Source: Absicoccus porci
Lineage (GTDB): Bacteria; Bacillota_I; Bacilli_A; Erysipelotrichales; Erysipelotrichaceae
DNA length: 64,000 bases
Direction: 5' to 3'
Assembly (NCBI RefSeq): GCF_003725415.1
Contig: NZ_RJQC01000001.1
Location: 437,932 to 501,931, forward strand
Positions 51,594 through 60,704 of this stretch are shown piece by piece (within the stretch, counting starts at the first letter, position 1; each line of letters opens with the position of its first letter). The translations under genes were made by a program, and so were the position numbers. The notes under the pieces are model-generated. The model had not been told where the DNA came from, did not search any database, and saw only the letters and a program-made list of their open reading frames with translations.

Positions 51594-51620
51594 TAAAAAA
51601 GGCGCTCGGCGTCTTTTTTA
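51594..51620 (+). terminator. Terminator after tig
   Basis: aaaaaggcgc pairs with gcgtcttttt (one G-U pair) around a three-base loop, ending in a T run. Confidence 0.75.
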
Positions 51621-51647
51621 GAATCTAGAAATTAAGGAGGAATTTCG

Positions 51648-53951
51648 ATGACAGAAACATTCCCGTTAGTCTGTACCCGAGGTGTTGTTGTTTTTCCAAA
51701 TCAAGATATTGTGATTGATGTTGGACGTGAACCATCTCTACAAGCTGTTGACAATGCTCAAAATAATTTTGAAAACCATATCGTATTGGTTTCACAAAAA
51801 GATATAACAACGGATGAACCTGGTTTGGATGATATTTATCATGTAGGAACACTTTGTGAAGTTCGCCATGTTCGCCGTTTTGAGAATTTTATTCGTGTAA
51901 AATTTAGAGGATTAAAACGTGTTCGCTTGAATGAATGGATCCAAGGTAATGACAGTGACATGGCTGTTGTGGATGAATTAGTAACATATCGTCAAGATGA
52001 GACCGAAGAACAAGCATTAATGCGTATGATCGTCGATGCCTATGATCATTTTACCGGTGCCGATAAATTCATGTCCAAAGATATGATGATTGAATTATCC
52101 AAAGGTGTAGGTCCAGAAGGATTGAGCGATAAAGCCGTAACAGCTTTACCTATTTCTTTGGATCGTAAACAAGCCTACTTGGAAACATTAGGTGCGAATG
52201 ATCGTTTGGAGATGTTGTTGGCCGATATTGAAAAAGAAAAGAAGATGGGAGAAGTTGAGAAAAAAATCAACGATACTGTCAAACAACGTATTGACCAAGG
52301 ACAAAAAGATTATTACTTACGTGAAAAATTAAATGCCATTAAAGAAGAATTGGGAGATGTCGTTGAACAAGATAAGGATGCAGAACAAATTCGTAAGCGT
52401 CTAGACGAAAATCCATATCCTGAAAATATCAAAAAGAAAGTCAAAGAAGAATTATCTCGTTATGAAATCTTGCCAATGGCAAGTGGAGAAACGGGTGTCA
52501 TAAAGACATATATTGATTGGTTGATGGATTTGCCTTGGTGGCAAGAAACGCAAGATAATCAAGATTTAAATCAAGCCCAATCCATTTTGGATGCGGATCA
52601 TTATGGCTTGGAAAAAGTCAAAGAACGAATCCTAGAATATTTGGCTGTCAAACAAATGACCAATTCTTTAAAAGCGCCAATCCTTTGTTTGGTAGGCCCT
52701 CCTGGTGTTGGTAAAACATCATTAGCACGAAGTGTTGCTCGTGCCCTAGATCGTAAATTTGTGAAGATTTCTTTAGGTGGTGTACGTGATGAAGCCGAAA
52801 TTCGAGGACATCGCCGTACCTATTTAGGAGCTATGCCAGGCCGTATCATTCAAGGAATGAAAAAAGCTGGCGTTGTGAATCCGGTCTTCTTGATTGATGA
52901 AATCGATAAGATGGCCAGTGATTATAAGGGAGATCCTTCTTCTGCTATGTTGGAAGTATTGGATCCAGAACAAAACTCTTACTTCTCCGACCACTATATT
53001 GAAGAACCTTATGATCTAAGTAAAGTGTTATTTATTGCGACTGCTAACTATTTGGAAAATATTCCACCAGCTTTACGTGATCGTTTGGAAATCATTCAAT
53101 TATCCAGTTACACGGATGTAGAAAAAATCCACATCGCAAAAGAACATTTATTACCAAAACAATTGAAGGAAAATGGCTTGCATGCCAGTCAATTAAAGAT
53201 TTCCGATGATTTATTATTGTATTTGATTCGTTACTATACAAGAGAAGCCGGTGTTCGTCAGTTAGAACGTACAATTGCAACTATTTGTCGAAAAACCGTT
53301 TTAGCCATTTTAAAAGACAATAAGAAATCCATTCGGTTATCAAAAAAATTGGTTCATGAGTGGTTAGGCAATGAAAAAGTAGATTATGGTCATAAAGAAA
53401 AGAAAGATCAAGTCGGTACAGTCACAGGACTAGCTTATACAAGTTTTGGTGGTGACATTTTGCAAATTGAAGCCAATCGTTTTGAAGGTAAAGGACGATT
53501 GATCTTGACTGGACAGTTAGGTGATGTCATGAAAGAAAGTGCCAACATTGCGCTGGATTACATCAAAGCCCATGCCAAAGAATATAAGATTGATCCAAAA
53601 TTGTTTGAAACCAATGATGTACATATCCATGTACCAGAAGGAGCCGTACCAAAAGACGGACCAAGTGCCGGTGTAACAATGACAACAACTTTGGTTTCTT
53701 GTTTCTCAGAAATTCCAGTAAAAGCCAATTTGGCCATGACGGGTGAAGTGACTCTACGTGGTAATGTATTACCAATTGGTGGCTTAAAAGAAAAATCTTT
53801 AGCTGCTTATCGTTCAGGTATTACAACAATATTGATTCCAAAAGAAAATGTGCGTGATTTGGATGAAATTCCACAAGAAGTCAAAGATGCAGTTGAGTTT
53901 ATTCCGGTATCAACGGTTAAGCAAGTTTTGAAACACGCTCTAGTTGCATAG
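51648..53951 (+). CDS. lon: ATP-dependent protease Lon
   Basis: A 767-residue AAA+ serine protease. The LON N-terminal substrate domain spans about 1-195. The ATPase has Walker A GPPGVGKTS (about 350) and Walker B PVFLIDEIDK (about 415). The protease domain has the Ser-Lys dyad: S in PKDGPSAG (about 673) and K in LPIGGLKEKSLAA (about 716). It has a strong aaggagga ribosome-binding site. engB begins 1 nt after its stop. No CIRCE or CtsR box was seen upstream. Confidence 0.95.
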   Translation: MTETFPLVCTRGVVVFPNQDIVIDVGREPSLQAVDNAQNNFENHIVLVSQKDITTDEPGLDDIYHVGTLCEVRHVRRFENFIRVKFRGLKRVRLNEWIQGNDSDMAVVDELVTYRQDETEEQALMRMIVDAYDHFTGADKFMSKDMMIELSKGVGPEGLSDKAVTALPISLDRKQAYLETLGANDRLEMLLADIEKEKKMGEVEKKINDTVKQRIDQGQKDYYLREKLNAIKEELGDVVEQDKDAEQIRKRLDENPYPENIKKKVKEELSRYEILPMASGETGVIKTYIDWLMDLPWWQETQDNQDLNQAQSILDADHYGLEKVKERILEYLAVKQMTNSLKAPILCLVGPPGVGKTSLARSVARALDRKFVKISLGGVRDEAEIRGHRRTYLGAMPGRIIQGMKKAGVVNPVFLIDEIDKMASDYKGDPSSAMLEVLDPEQNSYFSDHYIEEPYDLSKVLFIATANYLENIPPALRDRLEIIQLSSYTDVEKIHIAKEHLLPKQLKENGLHASQLKISDDLLLYLIRYYTREAGVRQLERTIATICRKTVLAILKDNKKSIRLSKKLVHEWLGNEKVDYGHKEKKDQVGTVTGLAYTSFGGDILQIEANRFEGKGRLILTGQLGDVMKESANIALDYIKAHAKEYKIDPKLFETNDVHIHVPEGAVPKDGPSAGVTMTTTLVSCFSEIPVKANLAMTGEVTLRGNVLPIGGLKEKSLAAYRSGITTILIPKENVRDLDEIPQEVKDAVEFIPVSTVKQVLKHALVA

Positions 53952-53952
53952 T

Positions 53953-54525
53953 ATGAAAAGTGAATTTGTAACAAGCGCCACATGCAAAGAACAATGGCCA
54001 CAATCTTCTTTACCGGAAGTTGTGGTTGTTGGTCGCTCCAATGTAGGTAAAAGCAGTTTTATCAATGCGCTAACACAACGGAAAAAACTAGCTTATGTTG
54101 GTAATACACCCGGTAAGACACGATTGATCAATTTCTTCTCGATTGATGAAAAATGGATGTTGGTTGATGTTCCAGGTTATGGTTATGCCAAGATGAGCAA
54201 ACAAATGCTTTTAAAAATGGGTGCCATGATGGATGAATACTTCACTCAAAGAGAACAAATTGCCGGTGTCATATCCTTGGTGGATGCACGACATGAACCA
54301 ACCCATGATGATTTGGATATGATTGACACATTAAAACAACTTCAAATCCCCATTGTGGTGGTTGCGACCAAGATTGATAAAGTTCCTAAGACAAAACGAG
54401 TGAAAGCCATTAAAGTGATTTCACAAAAATTACAGTTGCCGATGGCACATATTTATCCGGTATCAAGTATCGAAAAAACAGGATTTACGCCTGTATATAA
54501 TGCCATTCAAGAGTGGATTCGATGA
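53953..54525 (+). CDS. engB: Ribosome-biogenesis GTPase EngB/YsxC
   Basis: A 190-residue GTPase needed for 50S assembly. G motifs are GRSNVGKSS (about 30), T in GNTPGKT, DVPGYG (about 76) and TKID (about 141). ATG 53953 lies 1 nt after the lon stop without a clear Shine-Dalgarno, so it likely depends on translational coupling. A terminator overlaps its stop. Confidence 0.93.
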   Translation: MKSEFVTSATCKEQWPQSSLPEVVVVGRSNVGKSSFINALTQRKKLAYVGNTPGKTRLINFFSIDEKWMLVDVPGYGYAKMSKQMLLKMGAMMDEYFTQREQIAGVISLVDARHEPTHDDLDMIDTLKQLQIPIVVVATKIDKVPKTKRVKAIKVISQKLQLPMAHIYPVSSIEKTGFTPVYNAIQEWIR

Positions 54526-54547
54526 GCTTCGGCTCATCTTTTTTTTA
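54521..54547 (+). terminator. Terminator of lon-engB
   Basis: gatgagc (54521-54527) pairs with gctcatc (54532-54538) around a TTCG tetraloop, followed by a long T run. The stem includes the engB stop. Confidence 0.93.
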
Positions 54548-54600
54548 AAATTCCAATAATTGTGCCAAAAATTCCAGTTTATTGTAAACGAAAAATTATC

Positions 54601-54609
54601 TGCTATTAT
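54601..54609 (+). promoter_or_regulatory. Possible promoter of repeat-containing transcript
   Basis: TGC-TATTAT (54601-54609) is an extended -10 on the plus strand with no downstream gene on that strand. It could start an RNA near 54616. A 7-bp hairpin, cgaagaa/ttcttcg, follows at 54630-54647. Confidence 0.4.
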
Positions 54610-54680
54610 AAAAGTACAAAAGATAGATACGAAGAAAAACTTCTTCGATATCAACCATTTGTTCATACACAGTACAAAAA

Positions 54681-54822
54681 TTCATTCAAAAAGGGAAAGA
54701 GGTAAGAACAAAAAAATTCTGAAAAAGCTGTTTTGAATGAAAGTTAAGTATTCGAAAAAGAAGATACATGCGAAGAGAGATCCAATGGAAAGAAATCTTC
54801 AAAGGGTATGGATTAAGAATAC
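54681..54822. repeat. Structured tandem repeat, copy A
   Basis: First copy of a degenerate repeat of about 150 bp. Stem 1: TCATTCAAAA (54682-54691) pairs with TTTTGAATGA (54731-54740), loop 39 nt. Stem 2: GTATTC (54748-54753) pairs with GAATAC (54817-54822). Inside it, stem 3: GAAGAT (54760-54765) pairs with ATCTTC (54795-54800). Blocks shared with copy B are the loop block at 54710-54727 and atgcgaagaga at 54768-54778. No coding frame explains it. Confidence 0.7.
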
Positions 54823-54835
54823 GAGTACGAGTAAA

Positions 54836-54982
54836 TCATTTGGAAGAGGATAGCGGTAGGAATAAAAAAATTCTGAAAAAGTCGTTTCAAATGAGAATTG
54901 ATGGAAATATTTGGAAAAGGATGAATGCGAAGAGAAAATAATAAGAAAAAATCTTCAATAAGGGTCATCTTTGAAAGAATAT
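54836..54982. repeat. Structured tandem repeat, copy B
   Basis: Second copy, offset 154-160 bp. Stem 1: TCATTTGGAA (54836-54845) pairs with TTTCAAATGA (54885-54894), again with a 39-nt loop. Stem 2: ATATTT (54907-54912) pairs with GAATAT (54977-54982). Stem 3 is weaker: AGGAT (54918-54922) with ATCTT (54951-54955). Compared with copy A, stem 1 has two double compensatory changes and one G-U change, and stem 2 has one double compensatory change and one G-U change. The pairing is kept while the sequence drifts. Confidence 0.7.
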
Positions 54983-55107
54983 GAAAATCAAGTGTGTGGG
55001 TTAGAAAACATCCGAAATGGGTGAATGGGTACAATTAAAAAAACAAATAAAGAAAAGAGAGTACGTAAAATTAAACAAACAAATAACCCAAGAACAAATG
55101 GCATAGA

Positions 55108-55138
55108 GAAAAGAGCTAATCAAATTGGTTAGCTCTTT
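55108..55138. terminator. Terminator after MATE exporter gene
   Basis: aaaagagctaa (55108-55118) pairs with ttagctctttt (55128-55138). It covers the 3' end of the minus-strand MATE gene and can act on both strands. Confidence 0.85.
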
Positions 55139-56465
55139 TCCATGTGTTCTCAGTTTTTATGATACGATAGGAAATCCATAATTGGATACTCATCAATGTC
55201 CAAATAACGGGTTCACATAAGATCACACCAAAATAAGCAAGTGCAGGAATGACCCATATCGTGAAGACGATCTTACCAGCTAATTCAATACCGCTGGAAA
55301 TTAATGGATAAATCTTATAACCATTTCCTTGCAAAGCATTTCGATACGTTAATAAAGGCCCCAGTACAATAAAACCAGGAATATTGATTTGCAGGTAGCG
55401 AGTACCATTTGCCAGGACAATGTCATTGGCCGATCCACTGAGAATATGGATCATCGGTTGCGCAAATAAGAAAACAATGACAGTTAATACAATCGTATAA
55501 AGCCAATCAAAGTGAATACAAAAGCGAATACCTTGTTCCATTCGATCCCATTGTTTGGCACCACGATTTTGCGATACAAATGTCGATGTCGTTGCTCCTA
55601 AGGTTGAAAGAGGCAATACCAATAACGCAAACCATTTTCGAGCCGCTGTATGCGCCGCAATGATATTCGTACCTAAAGGATTGATCCCACTTTGAAGAAT
55701 AATCGTTCCAATGGAAACAATAGAAAACATAAAACCCATCGCAAATCCTTGAGAAAGAAGTTCGTGGACAATATCCGCATCCATTTTAAAATGATTTCTC
55801 TTTGGCACCAATAATGGTTCTTTTTTGTAGATGATACCAAAACAAAGAAGGGCTGCCAGTACTTGTGATAGAACCGTTGCGAAAGCAGCTCCACGAATAC
55901 CAATATGCCATTGTGTGATAAAAATTGTATCTAGAATAACATTTACGATCGAAGTGATGATCAATACATATAATGGGGTCAAACTATTTCCAATCGAACG
56001 AAATAGACAAGCGGCTAAATTATAAAACATCGTAATGATCAACGTGGCTGCAATGACATGAATATAACTATAAGCCATGGAATAAATTGCATTTGGTGTT
56101 TTCAATATCCGCAATAACCATGGCATGATCGAACAAGAAACAATGGATAAAAACAAGGCGATAAAAAAACCAAAAATCAAACTTTCTGCAATTGCGATTT
56201 TAAGTTTATCGGTATCTTTGGCACCATAATAACGACTGATCACGATGCCAAATCCTAAACTCATACCACTACAAAATTGTACGATCAATTCAAAAATTGC
56301 AGCTGTTGCTCCTAATGCAGCTAATGGCGCATCTCCCAGAAAATGACCAATAAGTAAGGTATCGACCGTATTATATAATTGTTGAAAAAAATTAGACAAA
56401 AACAAAGGAATCGCAAATAATAGGATTCCTTGTTTGATATTGCCTTGTATTAATGTTGGTTTCAT
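55116..56465 (-). CDS. MATE-family multidrug/cation exporter
   Basis: A 449-residue protein with about 12 membrane segments in two MatE halves (about 15-175 and 240-400). Typical sequences are QLYNTVDTLLIGHFLGDAPLAALGAT (VDTLLIGHFLG at about 32), the matching second-half GTNIIAAHTAARK (about 266) and NALQGNGYKIYP. Such proteins exchange Na+ or H+ for drugs or metabolites; substrate unknown. Its ATG overlaps the nadE stop (ATGA), so the two are co-transcribed. Confidence 0.88.
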   Translation of the reverse strand: MKPTLIQGNIKQGILLFAIPLFLSNFFQQLYNTVDTLLIGHFLGDAPLAALGATAAIFELIVQFCSGMSLGFGIVISRYYGAKDTDKLKIAIAESLIFGFFIALFLSIVSCSIMPWLLRILKTPNAIYSMAYSYIHVIAATLIITMFYNLAACLFRSIGNSLTPLYVLIITSIVNVILDTIFITQWHIGIRGAAFATVLSQVLAALLCFGIIYKKEPLLVPKRNHFKMDADIVHELLSQGFAMGFMFSIVSIGTIILQSGINPLGTNIIAAHTAARKWFALLVLPLSTLGATTSTFVSQNRGAKQWDRMEQGIRFCIHFDWLYTIVLTVIVFLFAQPMIHILSGSANDIVLANGTRYLQINIPGFIVLGPLLTYRNALQGNGYKIYPLISSGIELAGKIVFTIWVIPALAYFGVILCEPVIWTLMSIQLWISYRIIKTENTWKRANQFD

Positions 56466-58393
56466 TCAATCTCTATGGCCTCAACTTGCTGCAACCAGAG
56501 ATCGCGACTTGCATCGCTTGGCATTCGCAAATCACCACGTGGAGATAAACAAATGGAACCAACTTTTACACCATCTGGCATACAATTTCGTTTAAATTGT
56601 TGGGCAAAGAAACGTCGATAAAAAGTCAATAATCCATTTTTAATCGTTTTCTTATCAATGGTAGGGAAGGCTTTTACACAAAGATCAAAGATCTTTTCTG
56701 GCTGTTCATGATGACGTAGTAAATGATACAAGAAGAAATCATGAAGATCATACGATCCTAACACTTCTTCGGTTTTTTGCGCAATCTTACCGGAAGCATC
56801 CAATGGCAATAATTCTGGCGATACAGGCGTATCACAAATATCCATCAATACATCATGTAAAGCATTTTGTCCTTCTTTTTGCGCTTGTAGCGCACGTGTT
56901 TCTACAATATAACGAACCAATGTTTTTGGTACGGAAACATTGACAGCATACATGCTCATATGATCGCCATTATAGGTACACCATCCTAAAGCCAATTCAC
57001 TCAGATCACCTGTACCAATGACGATGCCATTATATTGGTTGGCCAGATCCATCAGAATTTGGGTACGTTCTCTTGCTTGTGAGTTTTCATAGGTGATATC
57101 CATAATCTCAGGATCATGATGAATATCTTTAAAATGCTGATTGACCGCATCCCCAATCGTAATGGTTTCTTTGGAAGCATGAATGAGATCAATTAATTGA
57201 TCAGCATTGGTTTTGGTGCGCACACTCGTTCCAAAACCAGGCATCGAAATCGCATGGATATTTTTCGGATCATATTGACACAATTGGAAAGCTCGTTCAC
57301 AAACCAATAAAGCTAAGGTAGAATCCAAACCACCCGAAATACCAATCACGACATGTTCACAATGAATTTTGGACAAACGAGTTGCCAAACCTTGCGCTTG
57401 AATATTTAAAATATTCTGGCAACGACGAATCCGTTTTTCACTGTCATTCGGTACAAATGGATAGGCATCATACGTTCGATGTAATTCAATCGTATCGATT
57501 GGTTGGGAAGCATACATGATGGTTCTTACATCATTGATTTCCTCTTCCATACTGGTCTTAAAATGAATGCGATCATTCATCAAATTTTGAATATCAATTT
57601 CACCAACGATAAAATCATTGGTATCTAAATAATTTCGTTCTGATAAAACCGTACCGTTTTCACAAATCAAATCGTGACCCGAAAAGACAAGATCACTCGT
57701 TGATTCTTGTGGACCAGCACTCGCATATACATATCCCGCATACGTTCTTGCACTTTGATTGATCACCAATTGATGACGATAGGCATCTTTCGCAATCGTA
57801 TCATTGGAAGCCGATAAGTTACAAAGAATATTGGCACCAGCTAAAGCCAGTTTGGAACTAACCGGAATGGTAACCCATAAATCTTCACATAATTCAGCAC
57901 CAATACAAGCTTGCGTCGTAGAATCGTAGAAAACCAATCCATTCGATACGGGAACGGTTCGTCCTTGCCAATCCATAGAATCCACCGGACAGTTTTTACC
58001 ACTGGTAAACCAACGCGTTTCATAAAATTCATTATAGCTAGGAATATATGTTTTTAACTGAAAGCCCAATACGTGATGGTCAAAACAAAAAGCAGCAGCA
58101 TTGTATAGTTTGTTTTGAATTTGAAGTGGTAGACCCACAAGCACAGCCATCTGATCAGGCATTGCCTCTAGAAACTCCTGAAGCCCTTTTTGAGCTTGTC
58201 GTAATAGGAGATCTTCATAAAAAAGATCTTGGCATGTATAACCAGTGATGCATAGTTCCGGAAAGACAATCAATTGCGTATCCTTAGGAACTCGTGCACA
58301 AATATCTAACATTGCCTGGACATTTTTTTGCGGATTGCCAATCGCAACGGATGGTGTAGCGGCCACCACTTTATAATACTGATAACGTTTCAT
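56462..58393 (-). CDS. nadE: Glutamine-dependent NAD+ synthetase
   Basis: A 643-residue enzyme making NAD+ from deamido-NAD using glutamine. The N-terminal nitrilase-type glutaminase has E in VFPELCITGYTC (about 45) and the nucleophilic C in CIGAELCEDLWV (about 165). The C-terminal synthetase has the PP-loop GISGGLDSTLALLV (about 355) and GTGDLSELALGWCTYNGDHMSMY (GDLSELALGW at about 468). The start at 58393 (MKRYQYYKVV) has gggagga upstream. Confidence 0.93.
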   Translation of the reverse strand: MKRYQYYKVVAATPSVAIGNPQKNVQAMLDICARVPKDTQLIVFPELCITGYTCQDLFYEDLLLRQAQKGLQEFLEAMPDQMAVLVGLPLQIQNKLYNAAAFCFDHHVLGFQLKTYIPSYNEFYETRWFTSGKNCPVDSMDWQGRTVPVSNGLVFYDSTTQACIGAELCEDLWVTIPVSSKLALAGANILCNLSASNDTIAKDAYRHQLVINQSARTYAGYVYASAGPQESTSDLVFSGHDLICENGTVLSERNYLDTNDFIVGEIDIQNLMNDRIHFKTSMEEEINDVRTIMYASQPIDTIELHRTYDAYPFVPNDSEKRIRRCQNILNIQAQGLATRLSKIHCEHVVIGISGGLDSTLALLVCERAFQLCQYDPKNIHAISMPGFGTSVRTKTNADQLIDLIHASKETITIGDAVNQHFKDIHHDPEIMDITYENSQARERTQILMDLANQYNGIVIGTGDLSELALGWCTYNGDHMSMYAVNVSVPKTLVRYIVETRALQAQKEGQNALHDVLMDICDTPVSPELLPLDASGKIAQKTEEVLGSYDLHDFFLYHLLRHHEQPEKIFDLCVKAFPTIDKKTIKNGLLTFYRRFFAQQFKRNCMPDGVKVGSICLSPRGDLRMPSDASRDLWLQQVEAIEIE

Positions 58394-58405
58394 TTCTTCC
58401 TCCCA

Positions 58406-58436
58406 TAAAAAAAGATGGATAACTCGTATCCATCTT
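58406..58436 (-). terminator. Terminator after [FeFe] hydrogenase gene
   Basis: aagatggata (58412-58421) pairs with tatccatctt (58427-58436). On the minus strand a seven-T run follows. Confidence 0.9.
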
Positions 58437-58451
58437 ATCATCTTTTTTTGT

Positions 58452-59957
58452 TTAGTTGTTGACTAATTCTTCGACTTCATCACCATATTTAGAAAGATCG
58501 GCCGTTTTCATCTCATCCTCATTGGCATATTTCTTAACTAACGCGCTGGAACGAGGAATCGCTTGTAGTGTTCCGGCACCACCAACGCAGCCACCAGGAC
58601 AACCCATACCTTCCAAAAGATAGCCATTCAAACGACCGGCTTTTGCCATCATCAACATGGTCTTGCAGTTTTTTAAACCTTCAGCCGCTTGCACTTTGAC
58701 TTTTACATCTGGATGTTCTTTTTCAATCAATTCTTTTACAGAAGCGGCTACACCACCAGTGACCGCAAATTGACGACCTGCTTTGGTACCATCCGTAAAT
58801 GGATCATCTACAGTAATCTGATCTAGATTGATACCTTTGGCTTGGAACATACCCATAACTTCTTCAAAAGTTAATACAAAATCAATATCACTACGAACGG
58901 AACGACGACTTGCTTCCAACTTCTTCGCTGCACAAGGACCAATAAAGACAACTTTTGCGTTTGGTTTACGCTTTTTGATCCAACGACCTGTTAATACCAT
59001 TGGCGTTAATGCCATGGAAATATTCTTCGAAAATTGTGGGAATTCTTTCTTTGCCATAACAGACCAAGCTGGGCAACAGCTTGTTGCCATAAAATCTAAG
59101 TTTTCCGGAACATTTTTCATAAAATCTTCCGCTTCATCAATGGTACATAAGTCAGCACCAATAGCGACTTCGACAACATCGGCAAAACCTAAGTCTTTTA
59201 ACGCTGTTTTGACTTTATCTGGTGTTACCTTTGGACCAAATTGACCTACGAACGCAGGGGCAATGGCGGCAATGACTTCATAGCCTTGTTTCATCGCATA
59301 AATGGTTTGGAAAATCTGTCCTTTATCAACAATGGCACCAAATGGACAATTGACCAAACATTGACCACAACTTACACATTTATCATAGTTGATCGTAGCT
59401 TTGCCGTTCTCATCCGAACTGATTGCATTCATACCACAGCTGGAAGCACATGGACGCTCCATCTTAATGATCGCATGATATGGACAAGCTTCGGCACAAC
59501 GACCACATTTGATACAACCACTCTGATCAATGTGAGAACGTCCATTGACAATGGAAACGACTTTCTTTGGACATACTTCGGTACATTGATGAGAGAAACA
59601 GCCTTGACACATATCTGTGACAATGACTTTCTTTTCCGGACAAGCATTACAAGCAAATTTAATGATATTTACTAGTGGTGGTTCGTAATATTTTTCTGGT
59701 TGGATACCTTCTTTTACACCATCACTGACGACACCGGCTTCACTGACATCTCGAAGATTAAGCCCCATACCTAAACGTAGACGCTCACCAATGATGGCAC
59801 GCTCTAGGAAGACATTTTCTTGATTTCCTGGTAAAATGTCGTAGGGAATCTGTTCCATTTGTTTTGCATAGTCTTCGTCATCGTTATATGCCATTTCGGC
59901 AATCGCTGCAAAGACCTTTCTGCGCGTATCTGTTACTGAATTGTATACTCCTCGCAT
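58452..59957 (-). CDS. Monomeric [FeFe] hydrogenase with ferredoxin-type domain
   Basis: A 501-residue iron-sulfur enzyme that would make or oxidise H2. Residues 90-215 carry many cysteines in 4Fe-4S motifs (CIKCGRCAEACP, CVSCGQCLVNCP, plus CxxC...CxxxC upstream). The H-cluster domain (about 230-480) has all three signatures: TSCCPAW (about 290), GPCAAKKLE (about 345) and EGMGCPGGCVGG (about 445). The A in TSCCPAW instead of G suggests a group B enzyme. No HydEFG maturases are in the window. ATG 59957 is preferred over GTG 59972, which lies in the ribosome-binding site gaggtga. A Rex-like site overlaps the promoter. Confidence 0.9.
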   Translation of the reverse strand: MRGVYNSVTDTRRKVFAAIAEMAYNDDEDYAKQMEQIPYDILPGNQENVFLERAIIGERLRLGMGLNLRDVSEAGVVSDGVKEGIQPEKYYEPPLVNIIKFACNACPEKKVIVTDMCQGCFSHQCTEVCPKKVVSIVNGRSHIDQSGCIKCGRCAEACPYHAIIKMERPCASSCGMNAISSDENGKATINYDKCVSCGQCLVNCPFGAIVDKGQIFQTIYAMKQGYEVIAAIAPAFVGQFGPKVTPDKVKTALKDLGFADVVEVAIGADLCTIDEAEDFMKNVPENLDFMATSCCPAWSVMAKKEFPQFSKNISMALTPMVLTGRWIKKRKPNAKVVFIGPCAAKKLEASRRSVRSDIDFVLTFEEVMGMFQAKGINLDQITVDDPFTDGTKAGRQFAVTGGVAASVKELIEKEHPDVKVKVQAAEGLKNCKTMLMMAKAGRLNGYLLEGMGCPGGCVGGAGTLQAIPRSSALVKKYANEDEMKTADLSKYGDEVEELVNN

Positions 59958-59991
59958 AAATTTTTCTTTCACCTCAATATTTATCTTCTGT

Positions 59992-60009
59992 CTGTTAACA
60001 TAATAACAA
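59992..60009 (-). promoter_or_regulatory. Rex-like operator over hydrogenase promoter
   Basis: On the minus strand TTGTTATTATGTTAACAG matches the Rex operator form TTGTTAAnnnnTTAACAA at 12 of 14 defined positions. Its first six bases can serve as a -35, with AGATAA 17 nt downstream as a weak -10. The layout copies the rex promoter in this window. Confidence 0.7.
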
Positions 60010-60026
60010 ACTTGAGATGCTTTTAA

Positions 60027-60044
60027 AAGTGATTTTTTTCACAA
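60027..60044. promoter_or_regulatory. Second, weaker Rex-like site
   Basis: The minus-strand reading TTGTGAAAAAAATCACTT matches TTGTGAAnnnnTTCACAA at 11 of 14 positions. It lies 18 nt from the first site, between the divergent hydrogenase and HAD genes, and just upstream of the HAD -10. Confidence 0.4.
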
Positions 60045-60050
60045 ATAATG

Positions 60051-60059
60051 TGCTACAAT
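60051..60059 (+). promoter_or_regulatory. Extended -10 of HAD phosphatase gene, predicts leaderless mRNA
   Basis: TGC-TACAAT (60051-60059), 6 nt, then ATG 60066; +1 falls on the A of ATG. No Shine-Dalgarno is present. Confidence 0.7.
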
Positions 60060-60065
60060 CTATAC

Positions 60066-60704
60066 ATGAAAAAAATTGTATGGGATTGGAACGGTACATT
60101 ATTTAATGATTTGCATTTATGTTTTTCTTGTATCAATCGATTATTGGAAAATCATTCGCTACAACCACTACCAGATATTGATGCATATCGAAATGTGTTT
60201 GGTTTTCCTATTGTTGATTATTATCAACGAATTGGCTTTGATTTTAATCAAACACCATTTTCTGTATTAGCCAAAGAATATATGGAAGACTATCAATCCA
60301 AAAGTATGCATTGTTCCTTATATAGCGATGTCATGGAAACCATTGAAACCGTAGAAGAAAAGAAGACACCACAAGTTATCTTATCCGCCAGCAAGAAAGC
60401 CTTTTTAATGGCGCAAATTGAACAATTTTCTGTGAAGCAGCATATGGATGGTATATATGGAATCGAAGACATCTATGCACACAGTAAAGTAGAACTGGCA
60501 CAAGCCTATCGCAAAGAGAATCCAAGGGATGAATTGTGGTTTGTCGGCGATTCAATCCATGATTATGAAGTCGCACAAGCTATCGATGCGCATTGTGTAT
60601 TGGTAGCCAGTGGCCATCAGGCCAAGTCCACTTTAGAGCAGATGCCTGCACCCGTTGTGGATCAATTATCAGAAAGTTTGGAGTATATCTATGAAAGAGA
60701 TTGA
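60066..60704 (+). CDS. HAD-family phosphatase (Gph-like)
   Basis: A 212-residue HAD hydrolase with an alpha-helical cap. The nucleophile motif is VWDWNGTLFND (D6, W-N replacing the commoner F-D; residues about 5-15). Motif II is QVILSASKKAF (about 103) and motif IV is ELWFVGDSIHDYEVAQAI (GDSIHD at about 161). The WDWNGTL form is seen in other HAD phosphatases. The substrate is unknown. The start at 60066 fits a leaderless message. It overlaps the following rluA-family gene by 14 bp. Confidence 0.85.
   Translation: MKKIVWDWNGTLFNDLHLCFSCINRLLENHSLQPLPDIDAYRNVFGFPIVDYYQRIGFDFNQTPFSVLAKEYMEDYQSKSMHCSLYSDVMETIETVEEKKTPQVILSASKKAFLMAQIEQFSVKQHMDGIYGIEDIYAHSKVELAQAYRKENPRDELWFVGDSIHDYEVAQAIDAHCVLVASGHQAKSTLEQMPAPVVDQLSESLEYIYERD

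Noticed and set aside
54813..55034. Minus-strand 73-codon open frame across the structured repeat
   Set aside because: It has no ribosome-binding site, low-complexity Phe/Ile-rich content and no counterpart in copy A of the repeat, where the matching frame is broken.
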